33,861 nt of DNA from Basidiobolus meristosporus CBS 931.73 (GCA_002104905.1 MCFE01000811.1:1-33861), one strand, 5' to 3'; shown: positions 10,489-21,659, counted from the first letter of the stretch. Notes: generated by a model from the letters alone, not told the origin. Numbers and translations: made by a program.

Positions 10489-10624
10489 GTACCCGCAGTC
10501 GAGTGCCCATGACACGATTTGGTTTGATTTGTAGATCCAATCAACCGCCCATACATCATCCATCGCCCTCAACCATGATTTGAATCCAGTAATCTTGTAG
10601 ATACAATCTCTTACACCCTCGTCC

Positions 10625-10644
10625 ATATATATATATATATATAT
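10625..10644. repeat. (AT)10 microsatellite
   Basis: Ten perfect AT units in the 3' flank of the zinc-finger gene. Confidence 0.9.
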
Positions 10645-10704
10645 TCTATTTCCTTGCCTTCCAGTTATGGTTTGTATGTTATCCCATCTCATGGCCACTC
10701 CTAA

Positions 10705-10710
10705 AATAAA
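10705..10710 (+). terminator. Candidate poly(A) signal of the zinc-finger gene
   Basis: AATAAA 217 bp after the stop codon, within AT-rich sequence. It is the first consensus signal downstream. Confidence 0.4.
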
Positions 10711-11648
10711 CTTACTGTTTGTGTATGATAACTTGCAGTGTAACGTCTGCTGAGAGCAATTGGTCAGGTCTCGAGGAGCAATCTTAGTAATCCGTAACTA
10801 CCGCACTTCCATTTCAACACCCGCATGAGTCACCGCTCTCTGCGGTTGCTGGTTCAGGGACATATGGGGTGGTGATTAGATGATTCCTCATCTCAGGAAC
10901 AGACACAATGGGTGCCTTGACTACCTGCCCAATGGTCCTTCCCAAAATGGCGAAATACCTTGCGTCAGAACGCAAAGGAACCGTCCTAAGCCACCTGATC
11001 TTTGGACTGGCAATTGATCGGTCGATGGCTTAGTGATTTGGGTGTGGTGTCTCTACTTGAATGGGTCGCACGAATGCAGTGTGCCGTTGCGCAGACGAAT
11101 ACTATGGTTGATCGGGTGAGCATCATGTTCCTCGGAAGGGTGGCACCATCCAGCGAAATATTCCCAGCCAACAGGTCGCTGGTCTCAGGAGAGAACAAAG
11201 GTATCGGCGTCCGCGGGGGGAGTTTTGGAACCAGCCAGTATCGGCCAGGAAAGCCGTTATCTACTTACCCAGGCTCGTATCAAGGAACCTTGGATGATTC
11301 ATTCCCTGTGCCACCCAACCGGATTTCCATTTCGGCCAGGTGACGAGTATTTTATGTAACTGAACGACACCGTCGCCAACCGGACTGGAGCTTGTCAAGT
11401 GACACTTGCTCCGACAGGTGGCATCTGTTCCAAGAACGCAGCCTGCGCCGCACCCCCCCCGTTTCCCACTCTTCGTCGGGCTCAGCCATCGCATACGAAA
11501 TAGTCTAGTCCAGCCACGCGTTCACCTGGGGACCCCGGATTGGATTGGTAGGTAGGAGTTTATTTTGTATAGTAACAGCAGTATGAATTTAGATTGTATA
11601 CAAGGAATCAACAAAACCACTCGAAAAATTTCGGTCCATCTATGTTTC
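10711..11648. other. Intergenic region between zinc-finger and cyclin genes
   Basis: Convergent 3' ends of the plus-strand zinc-finger gene and minus-strand cyclin gene. The open frame at 11002-11343 plus and its antisense partners show no recognisable domain and no splice-linked neighbours. I see no supportable gene here. Confidence 0.45.
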
Positions 11649-13085
11649 TCACCATTTCACGCCTCGGAAGAGCCCGGTGCACAGTTCGATTTGGTTCTGG
11701 CGAGAGGATGATTAGAGATGTGAGACAGATATGGATCACGGTTCCATCCCGAACTTACCCAATCGACCGACCACACCTCTCCAAACTCCAGATCTATCCC
11801 CTTCTCCTCCGTGACAACGCTGAGGGCGGCGATGGTGAGCACGGAGGCGGAAAACTCCAGGAACCTCCAATCTGTTGGGTGGATAGGTTAGTGTCTTCAA
11901 TGGGCCAAACATGAGGAATCCCCGTACCGACGACCGCCACCAGCCAGCACTTCTCAATGGAATCCAGCAGCAGCTCCATCACATCAAGGCTCACCAACTC
12001 GGCGAGTATCATGTATGGAGTGATCACCGAGGTGGACCAGTCGAGCAGTTTGAGCAGCTCTATCTCGTATATCTTCCCCATTAAACGGCAACAATGTTAG
12101 TGATGTTCCCATGCCGGAGATCCGCCACAATCATGAATACCCGTAACGCGGCCGTCTCCAGACGGCACACCCGGCCCACCCGGTGAACGAACCCCTCCAG
12201 ATCTTCCTCGCACGATTTCCCCGCTATCACGAAGCAGGTGATGGCCAGGTTTCTGGGGTTCACCTGTTGGGTTATGATGCAGTTGGTCAGGCACTGGACG
12301 AAGTAAGATGTGGCGTGGAAGACGGTCTCGATGTGAAAGTTGAATTCCTGCGTTAACTGAACCACGGGTGAGTCAGGGAAGATGAGCGGGGCCAGCGGGC
12401 CATTTACCTGTAGTATGATGTCCACCCCTATTCTCCAGTCGGCCTCGACGATCCTGTCCAGGTTCGAGTGTTCCTTTTCGGTGTACAGCATCTTCCGGAA
12501 CGCATCGGTCGTCTTGAGTCGTATCCAGTACTTCTCGATCTCGTACTCCGGTTCCAGAATGACCGGGGAGCTTGTGTACTCGATGTAGGTTCCGCCGTCG
12601 GTGAACTCCAGGCATTCTCCGTACCGGCTTCGGGATCCGGGGGAGAGGTTGGGTGACACCCAACAGCATTCGGTGGAGATCGACCGATGTGGCTCGATTA
12701 CCACCACATCGCAATCCACCTCACGAGTCTTTTTACAGGTGGGGCTGGTGTAAACAAGCGGCTCGTGAAACACATTGAACTCGTCTTGTGAGTAAGGGGT
12801 GGAGTTGGTCGAGGAAAACGGCGAGAGCTCCTCGACCTCCAGCAACGCGACGTGCTCCGGGTTGGCCACGAACCGTGAGGTCTTTTTGGGAGTTAATCCA
12901 CTCACACGCAATGACTTGGAGATCCCTAACGCCGGTTGCTTCAGGCTGTTGCCAGTCATCACTGTGAGGTTATTGGCCACCCGTTTGGTGGAAAAAAAAG
13001 GGGCCTCCGCAAAGCTGAAGTCTTCTGTGTAGTCGTCATCGAATTCATTCCAATATTCCGGATCGTATCTGCTTGAGTAAGCCAT
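11649..13085 (-). CDS. Cyclin, four exons
   Basis: Spliced model on the minus strand: exons 13085-12141, 12072-11928, 11871-11759 and 11696-11649, with introns of 68, 56 and 62 bp, each GT-AG and in phase; 416 residues. The N-terminal ~210 residues are acidic and disordered. The cyclin box begins near ADWRIGVDI (215-223); the central helix LAITCFVIAGKSCEED carries the conserved lysine (K290) and nearby acidic residues used for kinase contact. Exon 2 supplies IYEIELLKLLDWSTSVITPY, the classic helix-5 and TP turn, and exon 3 the C-terminal fold FLEFSASVLTIAALSVV. A CDK-binding regulator of the cell cycle or of a Pho85-like kinase is expected; which class is not clear, and I see no destruction box. 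The frame is open to an ATG at 13187, but a TATA box at 13167-13162 lies downstream of it, so Met at 13085 (MAYSSRYD) is preferred. Confidence 0.83.
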
Positions 13086-13161
13086 CGTATCGTTGGTGAT
13101 TCCCAAGTCGACCAAACCAATTCCACTCAAAGTTTGAAGCCCAGTCGCCCAGTCCCTACCA

Positions 13162-13167
13162 TTTATA
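13162..13167 (-). promoter_or_regulatory. TATA box of the cyclin gene
   Basis: TATAAA on the minus strand, 77 bp ahead of the ATG at 13085. If functional it puts transcription start near 13135, which excludes the longer reading from 13187. Confidence 0.5.
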
Positions 13168-13392
13168 CAAACCTGGCCATCCTGCATCGATCATAGCTAG
13201 CTAGGTGGGGACTACATCCCGGAAGGATCAACCACATCGTGGGCTGACACGTTTAACGTGCTCCATGCAGCGAAGGATGGTCGTCATGAGGATCTGGCTG
13301 CATGCCTTCGGCTGTATGATCCAGCACATATTTGCCTCAGCCACGACTAATTTTAGAAATCAGGGATCAACGAACCCAACCACCTAGTCGCC

Positions 13393-13400
13393 TATATAAT
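13393..13400 (+). promoter_or_regulatory. TATA box of the NXPE-like gene
   Basis: TATATAAT on the plus strand, 97 bp before the ATG at 13497. Together with the minus-strand TATA at 13167 it makes the roughly 410 bp gap a bidirectional promoter for two diverging genes. Confidence 0.5.
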
Positions 13401-13496
13401 CCCTGAGTACCACTACGAAACCAGGGATGGTGCATGCTTCCACCCACCCATCATCTCCACCATCTTTTAGCTTGAGCCGCCCATTTGTTTGGAGAG

Positions 13497-14958
13497 ATGC
13501 CATTAGCGAACTTTTCGACGTTCGGTTGGGTTTGTCAGAAGATCGGGTTTCTCGTCGTACTGGGAATCTTGTTCTTCCTGATCACTTTGTTCTCCCGTAT
13601 CGCTCCACGCAGGGCCGATTTCGACGTGGAGTACACCTTGCACTCGAGTCCCTCGCCAGAGGAGGAGGAGCTGGCCGCGTACGTGGAGAAGTATGTCCCA
13701 CCGCAGTGTCCCTCCGAGGTGGCTCTGTCGACCAGGGATGAGCTGGCTACAAAGAACTTTTACTTCGACTGCGAGGTGCTAACAAGGCCCGGACTCACCC
13801 GTTGGCGGGTGTTGAACTGCAAGAGCACCGAGCGTTGCGGCCTGGGACACCTGGTGGTCCAGCCCTACGATTACACCCAATGCCAGCAGCTCAAAAGCGA
13901 GGTGCTCAGTATGAACCAAACGTTCGACTCCTTTTTGAAAGAGAAGTTCGGCCCGGACGCTTTCGTGGCCAGGGTCCATGGGAGTCAGTTGTACGCCATG
14001 GACCAGTGGATATTCACGGACGACTGCACCTACAAGTTCCCCTATCACCTGCCCTCGAAATCCGATCTGTTCCTGGATCTGGTCCACCTTAGCTCCGGAT
14101 ACAATGCCGTCAGCGAAATGCGAACTTCGAACGGCGAGGCTTCCCAAACAGTCCTCAAGAGCCACGCGCTACATCTGTGCGATGAATGCGTTCCCACAAA
14201 CCCCTCCCACGACAGACCGGTTTGCCAGCCCGACCAAGAGCTCAATGGTATCCTGGTGGCCTCTGGGGACGGGAAGCCCGTATGGAGACCGGCGGGGTGC
14301 ATTGTACCTATCGTGGACAGGGGTTGTCTGGTCAGTAAACGAAGAATCATCTTTTTAGGAGACCCGCTCCTCCACGACGTGATGAACGAGATGTTTCGTA
14401 GATTCTCTTCGGAAACAAATCAGCCAGCAGATCCCCTCACCACCCTTCTGCAGGCGGGGAATGTGAGGGGGATCTTCCTGAAACATTCGGGCTTCCTGAC
14501 CACCGAGCTGCTCACCGAGATCAAGCAGGCTGATACCGTGGTGCTTAGTCTTCCTAGAAACCCGGACACAGCCATGTCCGACTACGTTGAGGTAAAGCAG
14601 CCTTGTCATGCGCTTCACCACCCATGTCCAACCCAGTTCACTAACCCCCAACCTGTAGCAAGGAGTCCACATCATCCAACAGATGCTGTCCATGTCAGAC
14701 ACACCGCCGACCATCCACAAAATCGACAACGGCGTACCGTACCAAGCCCGTGACCCCTGGTCCCAAATCTACCGCGAGCAACTTGGGAGCCGAATGATAT
14801 CCGAGCGATTCCATCCTTCTCCGAGCTTCCACTCCATCCACGCCTTTCAGGACTCCCTTTCCCTATTCGACATGGACCTGACCTACCCGACCCGGAAGGC
14901 TCTCTGGACCAGTATCCTGGTCGATCGACTGCTGGTGAAGTTGAAGTTCTGCGAGTAG
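13497..14958 (+). CDS. NXPE/PC-esterase-like type II membrane protein, probably inactive
   Basis: Exons 13497-14591 and 14659-14958, with a 67-bp intron (GTAAAG to TGTAG, CTAAC inside), giving 464 residues. A single membrane segment at about residues 16-33 (IGFLVVLGILFFLITLFS) after a short N-terminus predicts a type II Golgi or ER protein with a lumenal domain. That domain resembles the SGNH fold of NXPE/Cas1p/Pmr5 acyl-esterases, which modify cell-surface glycans: GKPVWRPAGCIV then a cysteine-containing strand leading to IIFLGDPLLHDVMNEMF. In active members this strand reads GDS; here it is G288-D289-P290, so the nucleophile serine is absent. The usual C-terminal D-x-x-H also is not evident in LFDMDLTYPTRK. 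Thus a pseudoenzyme is likely, or the family call is wrong; many cysteines (CDECVP, CGLG) fit a lumenal protein. The frame opens with TTG at 13485; ATG 13497 is the start. Confidence 0.62.
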
Positions 14959-16293
14959 TGTTCCCCTCTCTTTACCATCCTATCACACTCCTCAATCCAC
15001 AATCTATCCGAAATAAATCTCCCCCGTATCCGATCCGCTTGGATACCCTAAGTGACCGGCTTTGGATCGGAGGCTGGTTGAGGGGATGCTCTTCAAGGGT
15101 CACTGATCATACACCGGTACATCTGATCCTTGCTAGTCCCCCTTCTCCAAGGTCTAGGGGCGGACGTTTCATGGGCACCGGTCCTGACATGTGCCAATCC
15201 TCAGTTCCATCGGTTTGCCCCTCTGGATTTGGGACACCCTAGTCAGGTAATGGTTAGTGGGGATGCGATAGATCGCCAATAACACCGGGATCCATCAATG
15301 CCTTCATGCCTTCTTAACTCATCACGCGGGATCAAGTCATGGGTCTGGATCGATACCCTTTGAAGATGGAGATTTCCTCAGCCACCAGAATCTCCCCGGA
15401 TTGCCCAACGGTTCATTCCAAACTCCTTCGCTGTGGCAGGGATTGTTGCTTGACATCTAAGTATCTCGATTTCGCGCACTCTACTACCACTGGAATTTCC
15501 TTGGTAGGCGGTTGGCCATTATGGTCCTCTCTTACGGTACACCATTTGATACATATCGAATGGTAAGTATGGCATCAATTGCATAATGCAGCTCGGAGCA
15601 CAGCCTAGGTCTATGCAGTGTATCAAGGAACACTTACCTGCCAAATGGTCCTTTCAAAAAATCGGCCCGAGCATTGCAATGCCATTTGAGAATCCACGAA
15701 GATCCAACGGGAAGCGAACTACAGCAAAATCGGCATGCTGGGGATTTAGTGCAACCATGGTGAGCATCCATGTTGGAACTTCACCAGTGATTGGTGCTTG
15801 CCTGCAACTGCCAATCGCCAAAACAGCCAAGCCCATATGTATTTCTGACTATTTGCCAAGCTGTGGTGGCCGATATTGATATTAACTAACAAGGAGCTCC
15901 AACTACCAGAAGATGCCCGTGAATTCTGAATAGCTGGACTCCAGGCTAAAAAGGGCCTCCAAAAACAAATGGGGGCTTCCATCATGTACGTGGATGATAA
16001 AATGAACGATTTATATTTTGCAATACGTGCCATGGGAGGCTTAGCAACCTTGTAAGCACCTCCCAATTTTGATGCCGTAGTTGTGCAAAGTATAAGCTGG
16101 GGGGCGTTTCTACCATTTTAAAGCTGGTTAACAGCATCAGTGATGGTTCTGGGGATATAACTACAGGGATAAGTCAAGGGATAAGGTGGCTAGATGCAAA
16201 ACTCATGGTTGTGCTTGAAGTGTGGGCCAACCTGTGCTTGGGTTGTTGGGCCTACTTGTATTCCATATTTTGTGTATTTGGTGTGGTCACTAT
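14959..16293. other. Intergenic region with decayed coding-like fragments
   Basis: 1.3 kb without a supportable gene. Two stretches look like remnants. On the minus strand, 15836-15654 starts with MGLAVLAIGS and is followed by a run of six T that puts a stop in frame; one fewer T would keep the frame open to a CAG/GTAAGT junction at about 15638-15632. On the plus strand, 15894-16054, after a CTAAC-AAG acceptor-like site, reads ELQLPEDAREF, a TGA, then a further open stretch. Neither matches a family I know. Confidence 0.35.
15012..15017 (+). terminator. Candidate poly(A) signal of the NXPE-like gene
   Basis: AATAAA 54 bp after the stop codon at 14958. Confidence 0.45.
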
Positions 16294-17243
16294 TTACCTG
16301 GCAACCATCTTGAGCAATTTGGTGGCACTTGCCAAGCAAAGGTTCCGAGTTTGTCGCCCCTTTACCGAGAACAATGCGCAAATACCAAGGTGATCTGAGG
16401 GGTAAACCAGTTTAGCTGCTGTACTATCAATTGCATTCTCTCCAAAAGTGCGGATGGACAATGGGGTGAGGACATTCTCGTCTGTGGCATTACGCAACTT
16501 TACTCGATCAAACCGAATGGGACGATATTTAGGGTGAGGATAGTTGATGCCCATTGTATGGCCCAAGTCATTGGGCCGTAAGAGGCTCCAACAGTCTCGA
16601 AACCCATGGAGAGGAAAGATTCGATCCTCTTCGCGCTCGTCAAACATGTTGAAATCGCCCACAAGCAACGCACTCTCAGGTACACCATCGCACAGACTAG
16701 CTATTGCATGCTTGAACTGCTCTAAGCGGACCCTCTTACTGTTGCCCAAGCTTTCAAAATGAGAGGTGGCGACATTGATCTGTAGGTGCAAGAGCATGGT
16801 CAATGGCCTGCGAGGGTTGGAACCTATTTAGCTCCCAGTACCTTTCTTCCATTAATAGTATTCTCCAACAGTAATAACTTTCTGCCCATGCGAGATCGGA
16901 GAGTGACAAACCGCAAACGGTTCTGGACATCACGTAATTTTGTCATGGCAAATACTCCGTATGGAGCCAAAGTGTCACCTTGGTTGTCGGAAACGAGGTA
17001 GCACTGTTGAACCCAAGGGTCATCCAAGAATACTGGCAAGAACAACGGGATCATCTCTTGAAGACAAACAATGTCGGCATCCTGCTTCTTGAGCTCTTGG
17101 AGGATGGCTTTCATGCGTGTTCGGTAATTGCGCTCGTCAAAATGAATGTTGTATGTGACCACACTCAGTTGGTTGTATATCCTTGGCTGGGTGGTTGGAT
17201 TCTGTTTGTGTGGAACCCAGCAATCTCCCGAGAAGATGAACAT
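16294..17243 (-). CDS. TDP2-like endonuclease/exonuclease/phosphatase protein
   Basis: Exons 17243-16842 and 16779-16294 with a 62-bp intron (GTACTG to CTACAG, phase 0), giving 295 residues. The Mg-dependent EEP fold is read through its motifs in order: TYNIHFD (N32), DIVCLQEM (E63), TSHFES (H141), GDFNM (D176, N178), RFDRV, and PSDHLG (D263, H264). All catalytic positions are present. The spacing and the motifs QEM, FESLG, GDFNMFD and RFDRV are closest to tyrosyl-DNA phosphodiesterase 2, which removes 5'-phosphotyrosyl adducts left by topoisomerase II; other EEP phosphodiesterases cannot be excluded. The frame extends upstream only from a TTG; ATG 17243 (MFIFSGDCW) is the start. A CCAG/GTAAAT junction at the very end could splice to a further exon. 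It is the last gene before the transposon block. Confidence 0.75.
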
Positions 17244-17445
17244 CTTTATCTTTTCTCTGAGCAACTTGATTGTAGGCTTTTTATAGCTTAGTATGTGAAA
17301 TATATACACAGTCAGGTAGGTCGTGTGGTGGATGTGCCCAGTGGTTGCCAATCGATCATAGTATACTTACGGCATCAAATGCAATGACATGATTGTCACT
17401 ATACTTTATGCTAAACTTTCAATATTGCATTTCATATGAAAACAT

Positions 17446-17477
17446 ATTTAGATATATATATATATATATATCTAAAT
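17446..17477. repeat. 32-bp perfect palindrome around (AT)10
   Basis: ATTTAG, twenty bases of alternating AT, then CTAAAT: a perfect inverted repeat able to form a cruciform. It sits about 200 bp upstream of the TDP2-like start codon, at the edge of the AT-rich compartment. Confidence 0.9.
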
Positions 17478-19570
17478 GATCTCCTACATTAATGTACATG
17501 AATTGGTTTTTGCCTCTTTTCACATACCCTACTTCCTGACTCAACTATTCATATTACTTTTCATGCATACAAATTGGTTTATTGCCAGTGAATCTTCAGT
17601 TATAACTCAATTGCAGATGGTACTGCCTTCTACAAGTCCCCATGGCCAGTACCAGCTTTTAGCCCAACCTTACATTTAGCAGGTAACCCCATTGAAATCC
17701 ACCATTAAATAAGTTTCTCTGACATAACACCCTTTGCCCATGACTCCAATGGGAACCCAGTGGCTTTGGGCCATCATTGGTTCACTGGTTCTCATACATC
17801 AGGTGTTCAGCTAGCACTGCAAAGTCTAGCACCTAATTTGCTAGTAGTTGCAATAAATCCATGCAATATTCAAGTGAATTTTCTTGGGCACTGCACTTGA
17901 AGAAGTGCAGCAACCACTTGCTGTGCCTATTAATGTTCCAGAGTTCCACTGTAGACCTTGTGCTAGTCATTCAACTTCTTGATATTGTTGCTTTACCTAT
18001 CAGTGGAATCTCCAATCTGTCAACAATGGAGGATGTGGAGATCATGGTAGACAAACTGCCTTTCTCTGCCAATTGATCTACCTCACCAGAGTGTAGCTCA
18101 ACTGGCTGTACATGGCACCCTTGTTCAACAGCTTAGAATAGGTTTCCACAATAAGGCTGCTTTAATGCCTGCAGCTTGTAATTCTTCACCCACTTTACAA
18201 TGTTGTGGCAAGATTGTTTTATGTGTTTGCTGTTTTTACTGCTTAATAAGGCAAAAGACTTGGTGGTGTTTGAACAGTCTTTCTGCAGGGTTTGAGTGGC
18301 ATTCAGGTGGTCTTAATTTGGTCTGCATTTATCTCAGTGGACCTAACAGACCAACACATGCAACTTCCTTAAATGGCAAAAAACTTGATTGTAACTCAAT
18401 GACCTTGATGCAAGCCTTTGTCATCATTACTGTGGCAGTACAGCAGCCTACAGTTGGTCCTCTATAATGCTATCCTACCATTTACCAGATGGTATTTCCT
18501 TTTTTACCTTCCCTTGTGCCAGTGATGTGCTCTACTTCAGATTTGCACCTCTGTATTTGCTTACCAACTACCATCTTGGATATACTGTATATAGTTTGAG
18601 TCAAAATCACTATGACCTCTTGCTTACCAGCCTTTATATGCACATGCACCCACTACAATTGACACACTTCAAACACTGCAACTTTGTAGCCACACAGTAT
18701 GATACTTCAAAAGCTGCCATCAACCTTGTATTGCTGGTAGTATATACATCTTGCAAACATTTGCTTAGCTGCCACCACAATTACTATGAATAACATTTAA
18801 ATATCTGTAAATACTTTTGGTATTTAAACAATGTATTCCTTCTCCCTGCTGGACTCTAGTCCCCCTACAGTTGAGCTGTGATCCTTCTTTGCAAAAATAC
18901 CATATTGAAAGGTGTAGAAATTGGCTTTGCCCAAGAGAAACTTAGCATAGTATAATAAAAACTACTTGCTTACTGTGTTCCACCCAAACTTACATCCCTT
19001 AACTGATTACCCACACATTTGGGTGTATAGCTTCCTACAGCCAAAAGAATGTGTGATCCTATGTGTCACAACCACATGACATCCCTGACCTTTCTTGATC
19101 TGGCCCTGCCCAGTTATTGAAGAAATCCCAGCTTCTTCCAGAACATTCTACTACAATCTAGTAACATCCTGAAGCCTCCAAGACAATGATACACAATTGA
19201 ACACTCTATAGAAGCATCCCATTATAATTGATGTAATTCCACACCATATATTATGAACATATTTCACATGCCCTAGTCAAATGATCAGCTGACCCTTTGC
19301 ATATCCATATGTGATATTCTAGTCTGTTCTTTAGTATATTTCTATCTCAGTGTGCTTGCTGTGCCTCACCTACAACCCCATCAGCATTAGCCTATATCTT
19401 TTGGCATCCATATTGCCAAAAAGTGATACTAACTTATGCAAAGTTTGGGATTTTGGCTCAACAATTTTATTCTTGACAAACTAGTGGCTTTATAACCATA
19501 AACTAGCCAGTAATATCCAGTATTCCTAAACAAGTTCCAGGAACTTCTCTGGCTCCTTATACCATGACAT
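17478..19570. other. AT-rich region without a recognisable gene
   Basis: 2.1 kb between the last host gene and the first LTR. Scattered short frames (17861-18076, 18165-18467, 18467-18793) are Cys/Leu-rich, interrupted and unmatched to any domain. Around 17720-18030 pieces in different frames (for example NGNPVALGHHWFTG and QPLAVPINVPEFHC) suggest an old, frame-broken coding sequence, probably a decayed transposon, but I cannot name it. Confidence 0.4.
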
Positions 19571-19919
19571 TGTTGTAAAAACCTGTAATTCCACCTAAAT
19601 ATTCACCAAACTGAGTCACTTAGATCAATACCCCCACATCTTAGAGAATACTGACCAAAATCCTTGTTGGGATTTACTTAGAATACTTTCACCAAGATAT
19701 AAGGTACCCAGTACATGAGAATTCTCAAAGTTGTTCAAACAGCCCTAAACTTTGCACACATGTTCTAAGGACCTTCCTGAACCTATTCTACATGTTTGTT
19801 ATGCCAAGTCCATGTAAAAGTATTAATACTACTGTTACATTCACTAAATCAGTTAATGCAGACCACATAATCCACTTATTCTCCCAATCACTTCCAATAT
19901 CACCAAGACTCCCACAACA
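19571..19919 (+). repeat. Copia LTR, copy A
   Basis: A 349-bp LTR beginning TGTTGTAA and ending CACAACA. It aligns along its whole length with the copies at 20321, 27776 and (inverted) 28394, diverged at many positions. It is followed by a mutated primer-binding site and a gag start. Confidence 0.85.
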
Positions 19920-19950
19920 GGCTAGGAGCCACAAGCTGTCACTCTCTGCA

Positions 19951-20188
19951 ATGTCTATTACTGCTATTACTGGAAATTCTCCCTCTGCTGAAACATTGGA
20001 TGGATCTACCTACCAAGTGTGAAAGGTGAAGATGAAGATGCTGCTACAAGAAAGCGGCCTTTGGGTTATTGTCATGGGAGAAGAACACCCTTCTAAAAAT
20101 GTGGGAGAGGAAGCCTTAAAGTACCAGATGATAGAACAAAGTGCCTTTAACTGCATTTGCCTCTATGTTAAAGACAAATTGCTAATTC
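19951..20188 (+). pseudogene. 5' fragment of copia gag, copy A
   Basis: Starts ATG TCT like the gag at 20701 and runs through LDGSTYQV, where a TGA replaces the tryptophan codon of the intact copy, then KVKMKMLLQE. It is cut off at 20188, where an LTR in the opposite orientation begins. The same breakpoint occurs at 28393. Confidence 0.75.
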
Positions 20189-20320
20189 TGTTGTAAGAGT
20201 CTTGTAGATATTGGAAGTGATTGGGAGGACAAGTAGATTATATAGTTTTCACTTGATGAATTATTGAATGTATAAGTAGTATTTATACTTTAATGATCTT
20301 GGCATTACAAACATGTAGAA
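20189..20320 (-). repeat. Truncated inverted copia LTR
   Basis: 132 bp matching the reverse complement of the LTR 3' end (starts TGTTGTAAGAGTCTTG). It stops abruptly where LTR copy B starts in the forward orientation, as expected if the plus-strand copia inserted into this inverted LTR. Confidence 0.8.
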
Positions 20321-20669
20321 TGTTGTAAAAATTTGTATTTCCACCTATATATTCACCTAACTTAGTCACTTAGATCATCACCTTCAACTCCAAGAGAATA
20401 CAGACCAAAATCCTTGTTGGGATTTACTTGGAATATTTTCACCAAAATATCAGATACTCAGAACATGAAAATTCTCAAAGTTGTCCAAACAGCCCCAGAC
20501 TTTGCACACATGCTCTTGAGACCTCCCTTAACCTATTCTATGTGCTTGTCATGCCAAGACCAGGTAAAAGTATAAACACTACTTTTACATTCAATAAATC
20601 ATTAAGTGAAAACCACATAATCTACTTGTCCTCCCAATCACTTCCAATATCTCCAAGACTCTTACAACA
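20321..20669 (+). repeat. 5' LTR of copia 1 (copy B)
   Basis: 349 bp with perfect 8-bp ends TGTTGTAA and TTACAACA. Confidence 0.88.
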
Positions 20670-20682
20670 GGTTATGAGCCCC
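20670..20682 (+). other. Primer-binding site of copia 1, half-tRNA type
   Basis: GGTTATGAGCCCC directly abuts the LTR. Its complement contains GGGCTCATAACC, the anticodon arm of eukaryotic initiator tRNA-Met with the CAT anticodon. Internal priming by a cleaved tRNA half is known for Drosophila copia and yeast Ty5. Confidence 0.75.
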
Positions 20683-21659
20683 AAGCTGTCACTCTCTGCA
20701 ATGTCCACTACTGCTATTGCTGGAATTTTTCCCTCTGCTGAAAAGTTGGATGGATCTAACTACCAAGTGTGGAAGGTGAAGATGAAGATGCTGCTACAAG
20801 AAGGAGGCCTTTGGGATATTATCATGGGAGAAGAATGCCCTCCTAAGAATGTGGGAGAGGAAGCCTTAAAGTACCAGAAGAAAGAACAAAGTGCCTTTTA
20901 ATGCATTTGCCTTAATGTTCAAGACAGATTGCTAATTCAATGCTCAAGAACAAAAATGACAAAGAATGCCTGGAAAGCATTAGAAGACACCTACCAGTCA
21001 TGTTCAGCTGCCAAGAAAATGTATTTGAGACAAAAACTCTTTACTACAAAGATGCTGCCAGGAGAAGAAATGAAAAATCTAATTAACAGAATTACCCTGC
21101 TGTTAGATGAGATGGAATCTGTGGGTGTTGTGGTGGTGTATAAGCCAAAAGGGCAAAATATGGCCAACACTTCTCAAGTGTGAATGTGTGTGGAGTGTCC
21201 ACTGGGTGCAATAACCTCTGGCAAAAGCTTGCTAGGAACACTGGGTCTTTTGTCTAATCTAATGTGAAGGGGGATAAAGCCTCAAGCTTGTCAAGGGAAA
21301 ACTATTGAACTACAATCCCCAACTTAGTTGGCGTCTTAACAAAAGTTTATAATGGCTTTGACGTCCTTTGAGATAACAATGTACTAAAGCTTCCAAAGTC
21401 AAAACAACTGTAAACTCCACCAACAGGGACTTGATAAGAATGCAGCTTTGACCAATAGTTACAAAGACTGAAAAGTATCTTTGCCTGCACAAGAACAAAC
21501 TTGGGAAAACAATCAAATATAATAAAATATACCTACTCTGGGTATTCCTCACAAGTAGTGCCTCCAAGGTCAGTTGGCTGTCAGCGTGGTTTCCTGGGAG
21601 TATTGTCAGGTCTGAGTCAGAAAGTAGTGGTAATAGGTAGCAGTGATCTCACTAATTAA

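Noticed and set aside
13427-13741. Plus-strand ATG frame overlapping the start of the NXPE-like gene
   Set aside because: It is out of frame with the membrane-anchored protein, stops early and has no domain; at most it is an upstream ORF if transcription starts before 13427.
15984-16054. YVDD motif in a plus-strand frame
   Set aside because: The surrounding residues (DKMNDLYFAIRAMGG) do not resemble any reverse transcriptase; the four residues are a coincidence.
18095-18170. TAGCTCAACTGG resembling a tRNA A box
   Set aside because: No B box or acceptor-stem pairing follows at tRNA spacing.
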